Part shown: in pieces, positions 12,330-17,788 of the stretch
Position numbering within the stretch: the first letter of the stretch is position 1
Layout: every line of letters begins with the position of its first letter
NCBI GenBank assembly: GCA_902485915.1
Contig: CABTMH010000146.1
Span: forward strand, 1-17,788
Direction: 5' to 3'
DNA length: 17,788 nucleotides
DNA from: an uncultured Oribacterium sp.
GTDB lineage: Bacteria > Bacillota > Clostridia > Lachnospirales > Lachnospiraceae
Position numbers and translations under genes: made by a program
The notes under the pieces: model-generated
The model's database searches: none
Told to the model about the DNA's origin: nothing
The model's input: the letters and a program-made list of their open reading frames with translations, nothing else

Positions 12330-13439
12330 ATGGACGCATTTTTGATTCTTGAAGATGGAACAGTGTTCAAGGGTACGTCGATTGGTGCAGAGAAGGAAGT
12401 GATCTCTGAGGTCGTATTTAACACCTCGATGACCGGCTACCTCGAAGTACTGACGGACCCGTCCTACGCAGGACAGGCGGTCGTGATGACCTATCCACTG
12501 ATCGGTAATTACGGTATCTGCTATGAAGATATGGAGTCCGCACAGCCGTGGCCGGATGCCTTCATCGTGCGTGAGCTTTCCCGCATGCCGTCGAATTTCC
12601 GCTCCGAGAACACCATCCAGAATTTCCTGAAGAAGAACGAGGTTCCGGGCATCGCAGGCATCGATACGAGAGCGCTGACCAAGCGGCTCCGTGACGAAGG
12701 AACCATGAACGGTATGATCACCACCCACCGTTATCATAAGGAAGAGATGCCGGCACTGCTTGAGCGCATCAAGGCCTACAAGGTCGAGGGCGTCGTAAAG
12801 AAGACCAGCACGAAGGAAGTCTATGTCGCACAGGCCGAGAATCCGGACGGCTCCCGCTACACCGGTGACCGCGAGCCGAAGCGCGTCGCGTTCCTCGACG
12901 TCGGTGCGAAGAGAAACATCATCCGCTCCCTGCAGCGGCACGGCTGTGATGTTACGGTGTACCCGTCCGACACCAGTGCAGAGACCATCCTCAGCCAGAA
13001 CCCGGATGGCATCATGATTTCGAACGGTCCTGGCGACCCAAAGGAGAACGTGGCGGTGATCGAAGAGATCAAGAAGCTCTATGCTTCCGAGACCCCGATC
13101 TTCGCGATCTGCCTCGGCCACCAGCTGATGGCCCTTGCGACCGGTGCGGACACCTACAAGCTGAAGTATGGTCACCGCGGTGGCAATCATCCGGTGAAGG
13201 ACCTCTCGAACGGCCGTGTTTACATCACGTCCCAGAACCACGGCTATGCGGTCGATCCGAAGACGATCGATCCTGCGATCGCGGAAGAGGCGTTCGTCAA
13301 TGTCAACGACGGTACGAATGAGGGCCTGCGCTATAAGGGCAAGAACATCGTGACGGTACAGTACCATCCGGAGGCCTGCCCGGGTCCACGTGACAGCGCA
13401 TACCTGTTTGATCGTTTTATGAAGATGATGGAGGGCTGA
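12330..13439 (+). CDS. carA: Carbamoyl-phosphate synthase small (glutaminase) subunit
   Basis: The 369-residue product hydrolyses glutamine and passes ammonia to CarB for carbamoyl phosphate, the precursor of pyrimidines and arginine. The N-terminal CPSase domain starts MDAFLILEDGTVFKGTSIGAE and includes VFNTSMTGYLEVLTDPSYAGQ. The C-terminal class I amidotransferase domain has the nucleophile C261 in FAICLGHQ and H346/E348 in YHPEACPGP, with the oxyanion motif SNGPGDP. I chose 12330 over the ATG at 12312 because AAGGAG (12319-12324) lies 5 nt before it and the first family residues follow at once. The length is normal. carB begins 2 nt after its stop. Confidence 0.97.
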   Translation: MDAFLILEDGTVFKGTSIGAEKEVISEVVFNTSMTGYLEVLTDPSYAGQAVVMTYPLIGNYGICYEDMESAQPWPDAFIVRELSRMPSNFRSENTIQNFLKKNEVPGIAGIDTRALTKRLRDEGTMNGMITTHRYHKEEMPALLERIKAYKVEGVVKKTSTKEVYVAQAENPDGSRYTGDREPKRVAFLDVGAKRNIIRSLQRHGCDVTVYPSDTSAETILSQNPDGIMISNGPGDPKENVAVIEEIKKLYASETPIFAICLGHQLMALATGADTYKLKYGHRGGNHPVKDLSNGRVYITSQNHGYAVDPKTIDPAIAEEAFVNVNDGTNEGLRYKGKNIVTVQYHPEACPGPRDSAYLFDRFMKMMEG

Positions 13440-13441
13440 AC

Positions 13442-16400
13442 ATGAGAGATACAAGTATTAAGAAGGTCCTGATGATCGGTTCCGGTCCGATCGTCATCGG
13501 TCAGGCTGCGGAGTTCGACTACGCCGGCACCCAGGCCTGCCGTTCACTGAAGGAAGAGGGCGTCGAGGTCGTACTGCTGAACTCGAACCCGGCGACCATC
13601 ATGACGGATAAGGATATCGCGGATCATGTATACATTGAGCCGCTGACCGTAGATGTACTGGAGAAGCTGATCGAGAAGGAGAAACCAGACTCCATTCTGC
13701 CGACCCTCGGTGGTCAGGCGGGACTGAACCTGGCGATGGCACTGGACGAGTCCGGTTACCTCGCCTCCCATAACGTGCGCCTCATCGGTACCACGGCCCT
13801 CACCATCAAGAAGGCCGAGGATCGTCTCATGTTCAAGGAGACCATGGAGAAGATCGGTGAGCCGGTGGCGAAGTCAGAGGTCGTCCATGATCTCGAGCGT
13901 GGTCTCGAGGTCGCAGAGGAGATCGGTTATCCGGTCGTGCTGCGTCCGGCCTACACCCTCGGCGGTTCCGGCGGTGGTATCGCAGAGAACCGTGAGCAGT
14001 GCCAGGAGATCCTCGAGAACGGTCTTCGTCTCAGCCGCGTACACGAGGTTCTGGTCGAGCGTTGCATCGCCGGCTGGAAGGAAATCGAGTACGAGGTGAT
14101 GCGTGATTCTGCGGGCAATGTCATCACCGTATGTAATATGGAGAACCTCGACCCGGTCGGCGTCCACACAGGTGACTCCATCGTCGTGGCTCCGTCCCAG
14201 ACCCTGTCGGATAAGGAGTACCAGATGCTCCGTACCTCCGCGCTCAATATCATCACCGAGCTCGGCATCACCGGCGGCTGTAATGTACAGTATGCCCTGA
14301 ACCCGGAGAGCTTTGAGTACTGTGTCATCGAGGTAAACCCTCGTGTATCCAGATCCTCCGCCCTCGCATCGAAGGCAACCGGTTACCCGATCGCGAAGGT
14401 AGCCGCGAAGATCGCACTGGGCTACACCCTCGATGAAATCAAGAACGCCGTTACCGGTAAGACCTACGCATCCTTCGAGCCGATGCTCGACTACTGTGTC
14501 GTCAAGATGCCACGTCTTCCGTTCGACAAGTTCATCACCGCAGAGCACACCCTCGGTACCCAGATGAAGGCGACCGGTGAGGTGATGGCGATCGCAAACA
14601 ACTTCGAGGGCGGCCTCATGAAGGCCATCCGCTCCCTCGAGCAGCACGTCGATTCGCTGATGTCCTATGACTTCACCGACCTCGACGATCATGATCTTCA
14701 TAAGCTGCTTCACCGTATCGATGACCGTCGTATCTGGGTCATCGCCGAGGCACTCCGCCGTGGCTACAGCTACGAGGAGATCCACAGCATCACGAAGATC
14801 GATGAGTGGTTTATCGATAAGCTGAAGATCATCGTAGACATGGAAAACAGACTCCACAACGAGTCCATGAACGAGACCCTGCTTCGCGAAGCGAAGCGCA
14901 TCGAATTCCCGGACAACGTCATTGCCCGCCTCAGCGGCTACAGCGAGGACGAGATCCGCGAGATGCGCGACAAGTGGGACATCCACGCTGCGTTCAAGAT
15001 GGTGGACACCTGCGCCGCAGAGTTCGAGGCCGAGACCCCGTACTACTACAGCGTATTCGGCTCAGAGAACGAGGCGACCGGTGCCTTCCGCGATCCGAAC
15101 AAGAAAAAGAAGGTGCTCGTCCTCGGTTCCGGTCCGATCCGTATCGGCCAGGGTATCGAGTTCGATTTCTGCTCCGTGCACAGTACATGGCAGTTCGAGC
15201 GCGAGGGCTACGAGACCATCATCATCAACAACAACCCGGAGACCGTTTCCACGGACTTCGATATCGCGGATAAGCTCTACTTCGAGCCGCTGACACCGGA
15301 AGATGTACGGAACGTCGTAGACGTGGAGAAGCCGGACGGAGCCGTCGTTCAGTTCGGTGGACAGACCGCCATCAAGCTGGCCGATGCCCTCCAGAAGATG
15401 GGCGTGCCGATCCTCGGAACACAGCAGGATGACGTCGACGCCGCAGAGGACCGTGAGCGTTTCGATGAGATCCTCCAGGCGACCGGCTGCCAGCGTGCCG
15501 CAGGTCAGACCGTATTTACGGCAGAGGAAGCGAAGGAAGCGGCCCATGTGCTGGGCTACCCGGTACTGGTACGTCCTTCTTACGTACTCGGCGGTGCCGG
15601 CATGCGTATCGCGATCAGCGATCAGGATATCGACGAGTACATCGGCGAGATCAACCAGATCGCACAGGAGCACCCAATCCTCGTCGATAAGTACATCCGT
15701 GGTACCGAGCTCGAGGTCGATGCGATCTGCGACGGTCAGGACATCCTGATCCCGGGCATCATGGAGCATATCGAGCGTACGGGTATCCACTCCGGCGACT
15801 CCATCTCCGTATATCCAGAGCGCAGCCTGACCCCGAAGGCGAAGGAGCGCGTCATCGAGTATACCGAGCGTCTCGCGAAGGCCCTGCACGTCATCGGTAT
15901 GGTCAATGTTCAGTTCATCGCAGATGGTGACGAGGTGTACATCATCGAGGTCAACCCTCGTTCCTCACGTACCGTTCCGTACATCAGTAAGGTGACTGGT
16001 ATTCCGATCGTGCCGCTCGCTACACAGATCATCTGCGGCCACACGATCCGTGAGCTCGGCTATGAGCCGGGTCTCCAGAAGGAAGCCGACTACTACGCGA
16101 TCAAGATGCCGGTATTCTCCTTTGAGAAGATCAAGGGTGCCGACATCAGCCTCGGACCGGAGATGAAGTCGACCGGTGAGTGCCTCGGTATCGCGAAGAG
16201 CTTCAACGAAGCACTGTACAAGGCATTCCAGGGCGCTGGCATTCAGCTTCCGAAGTATAAGAACATGGTCATCACCGTACGTGATGAGGATAAGGAAGAG
16301 ATCACCCCGATCGCGAAGCGCTTCGAGCAGCTCGGCTACCGTATCTTCGCGACCCACGGCACCTACCAGGCACTCACTGAGGGCGGCGTCAAGTGCTTCC

Positions 16401-16660
16401 AGGTACGGAAGGTAGAGCAGGAGTCCCCGAACATCCTCGACCTCGTACTCGGCCATGAGCTCGACATCGTCATCGACGTTCCGAAGGAGGGCGCAGAGGC
16501 CTCCAAGGATGGTTTCGTGATCCGTCGTAATGCGGTCGAGACCGGTGTAAATGTACTGACAGCAGTGGATACGGCAAGAGCGCTTGCCACATCCCTCGAA
16601 AATAAGTCATCCGAGCTGCATCTCATCGATATCGCAGCCCTCGATGAAGAGAAGAATTAA
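13442..16660 (+). CDS. carB: Carbamoyl-phosphate synthase large (ammonia-utilising) subunit
   Basis: The 1072-residue product makes carbamoyl phosphate from bicarbonate, ammonia and two ATP. It is a tandem duplication of an ATP-grasp synthetase unit: KKVLMIGSGPIVIGQAAEFDYAG near residue 7 and the matching KKVLVLGSGPIRIGQGIEFDF near residue 556. Each half carries a glycine-rich ATP loop, RPAYTLGGSGGGIA in the first and RPSYVLGGAGMRIA in the second. The terminal domain from about 938 is the MGS-like allosteric region that in other species binds effectors such as UMP, IMP or ornithine; the sequence does not tell which applies. The length equals the usual 1070 or so residues. GGAGGG (13430-13435) at the end of carA is its ribosome binding site. 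The next gene follows after 13 bp. Confidence 0.98.
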   Translation: MRDTSIKKVLMIGSGPIVIGQAAEFDYAGTQACRSLKEEGVEVVLLNSNPATIMTDKDIADHVYIEPLTVDVLEKLIEKEKPDSILPTLGGQAGLNLAMALDESGYLASHNVRLIGTTALTIKKAEDRLMFKETMEKIGEPVAKSEVVHDLERGLEVAEEIGYPVVLRPAYTLGGSGGGIAENREQCQEILENGLRLSRVHEVLVERCIAGWKEIEYEVMRDSAGNVITVCNMENLDPVGVHTGDSIVVAPSQTLSDKEYQMLRTSALNIITELGITGGCNVQYALNPESFEYCVIEVNPRVSRSSALASKATGYPIAKVAAKIALGYTLDEIKNAVTGKTYASFEPMLDYCVVKMPRLPFDKFITAEHTLGTQMKATGEVMAIANNFEGGLMKAIRSLEQHVDSLMSYDFTDLDDHDLHKLLHRIDDRRIWVIAEALRRGYSYEEIHSITKIDEWFIDKLKIIVDMENRLHNESMNETLLREAKRIEFPDNVIARLSGYSEDEIREMRDKWDIHAAFKMVDTCAAEFEAETPYYYSVFGSENEATGAFRDPNKKKKVLVLGSGPIRIGQGIEFDFCSVHSTWQFEREGYETIIINNNPETVSTDFDIADKLYFEPLTPEDVRNVVDVEKPDGAVVQFGGQTAIKLADALQKMGVPILGTQQDDVDAAEDRERFDEILQATGCQRAAGQTVFTAEEAKEAAHVLGYPVLVRPSYVLGGAGMRIAISDQDIDEYIGEINQIAQEHPILVDKYIRGTELEVDAICDGQDILIPGIMEHIERTGIHSGDSISVYPERSLTPKAKERVIEYTERLAKALHVIGMVNVQFIADGDEVYIIEVNPRSSRTVPYISKVTGIPIVPLATQIICGHTIRELGYEPGLQKEADYYAIKMPVFSFEKIKGADISLGPEMKSTGECLGIAKSFNEALYKAFQGAGIQLPKYKNMVITVRDEDKEEITPIAKRFEQLGYRIFATHGTYQALTEGGVKCFQVRKVEQESPNILDLVLGHELDIVIDVPKEGAEASKDGFVIRRNAVETGVNVLTAVDTARALATSLENKSSELHLIDIAALDEEKN

Positions 16661-16673
16661 GAGGAGGTACAGC

Positions 16674-17609
16674 ATGAGCAAAAAGCGAATGGTCATTGCG
16701 CTCGGACATAAGGATCTGGGCTTTACCCTTCCGGAGCAGAAGGCCGCCGTTGCACGTACCGCAACGATGATCGGCGATTTCGTCGAGGACGGATACCAGG
16801 TGGCCCTGGTATTCTCCAACGCACCGCAGGTAGGTATGATCCACACTGCGATGAAGAATCTTACGGAGTCGAATCCGGAGCAGTATGTGAACACGCCGCT
16901 TCATGTATGCTCCGCGATGAGCCAGGGCATGATCGGTTACGACCTGCAGAACGCAGTGCGTGCCGAGCTCGTGAAGCGAGGCATCTATAAGACGGCATCC
17001 ACCATCATCACCCAGGTGATGGTCGATCCGTATGACGAGAGCTTCTATAATCCGATCAAGTGTGTCGGTAAGCTGATGAACGCAGAGGAGGCACGGAAGG
17101 AAGAGGAGAACGGCAATCATGTGGAGATGATCTCCGATGGCGTATTCCAGCGTGTCGTTTCCTCCCCGACCCCGAAGTCCATCGTCGAGATCGACGCCAT
17201 CAAGGCACTCCTTGACGCGGATCAGGTCGTCATCGCCTGCGGCGGTGGCGGTATTCCGGTGCTTCGTCAGGGCAACAACCTGAAGGGTGCAGCCGCCGTC
17301 ATCGAGAAGGACCGCACCGCAGCCCTCCTCGCAAAGGACGTCGACGCTGACATCCTGCTGATCACGACCGCCGTGGATCATGTATCCCTGAACTACGGTC
17401 AGGCCGATGAGAAGGCGATCGAAACCATGTCGATCGAGGACGCGAAGCAGTACATCCGCGACGGACACTTCGAGTTCAAGTCCATGCAGCCGAAGGTAGA
17501 GGCCGGTGTCGACTTCGTCGAGTCCGGGAAGGACCGTAAGGCCATCATCACCTCGATGGAGCTCGCAGAGAAGGCGGTAGACGGCCTCGCAGGCACGACC
17601 ATCCGGTAA
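16674..17609 (+). CDS. arcC: Carbamate kinase family protein with altered phosphate-binding loop
   Basis: The 311-residue product belongs to the amino-acid kinase fold and matches carbamate kinase (carbamoyl phosphate + ADP to ATP + carbamate) over its full length. Retained are SNAPQVG (48-54), K129 in PIKCVGK, ACGGGGIPV (188-196), K212-D213 in VIEKD, SLNYG (238-242) and SMQPKVEA (270-277, K274), which correspond to K128, K209, D210 and K271 of the enterococcal enzyme. The N-terminal loop is changed: the usual GGNAL (GHNAL in clostridial relatives) reads G11-H-K-D-L15, so the conserved Asn is Lys13. The usual TH before the SNAPQVG loop is VF. The start follows a strong GAGGAGG and lies 13 bp after carB; a longer frame from 16584 is rejected. 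Cotranscription with carAB is likely. Normal activity is uncertain. Confidence 0.85.
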   Translation: MSKKRMVIALGHKDLGFTLPEQKAAVARTATMIGDFVEDGYQVALVFSNAPQVGMIHTAMKNLTESNPEQYVNTPLHVCSAMSQGMIGYDLQNAVRAELVKRGIYKTASTIITQVMVDPYDESFYNPIKCVGKLMNAEEARKEEENGNHVEMISDGVFQRVVSSPTPKSIVEIDAIKALLDADQVVIACGGGGIPVLRQGNNLKGAAAVIEKDRTAALLAKDVDADILLITTAVDHVSLNYGQADEKAIETMSIEDAKQYIRDGHFEFKSMQPKVEAGVDFVESGKDRKAIITSMELAEKAVDGLAGTTIR

Positions 17610-17619
17610 ATCACTCAGG

Positions 17620-17687
17620 TTACGGTTCGTTCGTGACCAGGCAGGGGCCGGAGGACAGCCTGCTCAGTACGCGTGTAAATAGTAAAC
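17620..17687. repeat. Intergenic inverted-repeat element, copy 4 (diverged)
   Basis: TTACGGTTCGTTCGTGACC (from 17620) and CTCAGTACGCGTGTAAATAGTAA (ending at 17685) match the ends of the elements at 246-323 and 413-472 with several changes. The inner AGGCAGG..CAGCCTGCT extends the hairpin. Just outside, CACTCAGG (17612-17619) and CACACAGG (17688-17695) differ by one base, a possible target-site duplication. Confidence 0.55.
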
Positions 17688-17694
17688 CACACAG

Positions 17695-17726
17695 GGGCTG
17701 TCGCACTAAATGGCGGCAGCTCTTTT
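17695..17726 (+). terminator. Probable terminator of the carAB-arcC unit
   Basis: GGGCTGTCGC (17695-17704) pairs with GCGGCAGCTC (17713-17722), two G-U pairs included, around an 8-nt loop, followed by TTTT. The stem core CTGTCGC resembles the terminator at 5658-5691. Confidence 0.6.
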
Positions 17727-17729
17727 GCG

Positions 17730-17781
17730 TGAGCCCACCCATCGTTAGTGTATGAATGGCTATAAATTATTGAGCCCACCC
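17730..17781. repeat. 11-bp direct repeat at the right edge
   Basis: TGAGCCCACCC occurs at 17730-17740 and 17771-17781, with 30 bp between. TGAGC (17771-17775) also pairs with GCTCA at 17784-17788, the last bases of the window. Two copies are too few to name the structure, and nothing else is seen in this stretch. Confidence 0.45.
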
Positions 17782-17788
17782 TTGCTCA

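Noticed and set aside
12068..12352. Open frames on both strands across the dapF-carA gap
   Set aside because: Both read through the palindrome and give the same peptide stretch from each strand, as any palindrome would. There is no ribosome binding site and the tract is explained as structured non-coding DNA.
17730..17788. Possible CRISPR array start
   Set aside because: Only two 11-bp copies are present, shorter than usual CRISPR repeats, and no cas gene is in the window.

Overview
The window looks like a chromosomal segment of a GC-rich Firmicute. A Lachnospiraceae-type Clostridium relative is most likely, but this is inferred from gene content, codon bias and the small membrane proteins, not from a marker gene. 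Apart from one truncated gene at the left edge, every protein gene is on the + strand. Most genes are housekeeping: peptide and wall metabolism, branched-chain amino-acid uptake, lysine/peptidoglycan precursor synthesis and carbamoyl-phosphate metabolism.

Layout. 1-230 (minus): 5' part of a probable GNAT-type acetyltransferase. 231-600: no gene, but two copies of a short intergenic element with inverted ends; the first appears to have inserted into the ribosome binding site of the minus-strand gene and duplicated 9 bp. 601-1571: three small membrane-protein genes (49-aa single-span protein, VanZ family, 108-aa three-span protein). 1572-1706: a gap with an exact inverted pair of GGGGTCTGACCCC motifs. 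1707-3950: M29-type metallo-aminopeptidase with a long N-terminal extension. 4081-5634: exported D-Ala-D-Ala carboxypeptidase with an unusual basic cytoplasmic tail, then a strong terminator.

5759-11036: complete branched-chain amino-acid ABC transporter operon livJ-livH-livM-livG-livF. It has its own extended -10 promoter, three CGTACA-type boxes around that promoter, a hairpin between livJ and livH, and a terminator at the end. Each of the three later gaps (livH/livM, livM/livG, livG/livF) is spanned by a short ORF (42, 34 and 54 codons) that starts at or just after a Shine-Dalgarno and stops just inside the next gene.

11050-12068: dapF with its own promoter and a self-complementary leader; the 5' two thirds of the gene is much less GC-rich than its 3' end. 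12069-12329: a structured gap dominated by a 62-bp near-perfect palindrome, bounded by inverted ends like those of the elements at the left edge. 12330-17609: carA-carB followed after 13 bp by a divergent carbamate kinase gene, so one probable transcript makes carbamoyl phosphate and a kinase-family protein that would normally use it. 17610-17788: another element copy, a terminator-like hairpin and a short direct repeat.

No rRNA, tRNA, CRISPR array, intact insertion sequence, phage gene or recognisable defence system was found. The most unusual features are the non-coding element family, the 62-bp palindrome, the three gap-spanning small ORFs and the divergent kinase linked to carAB.
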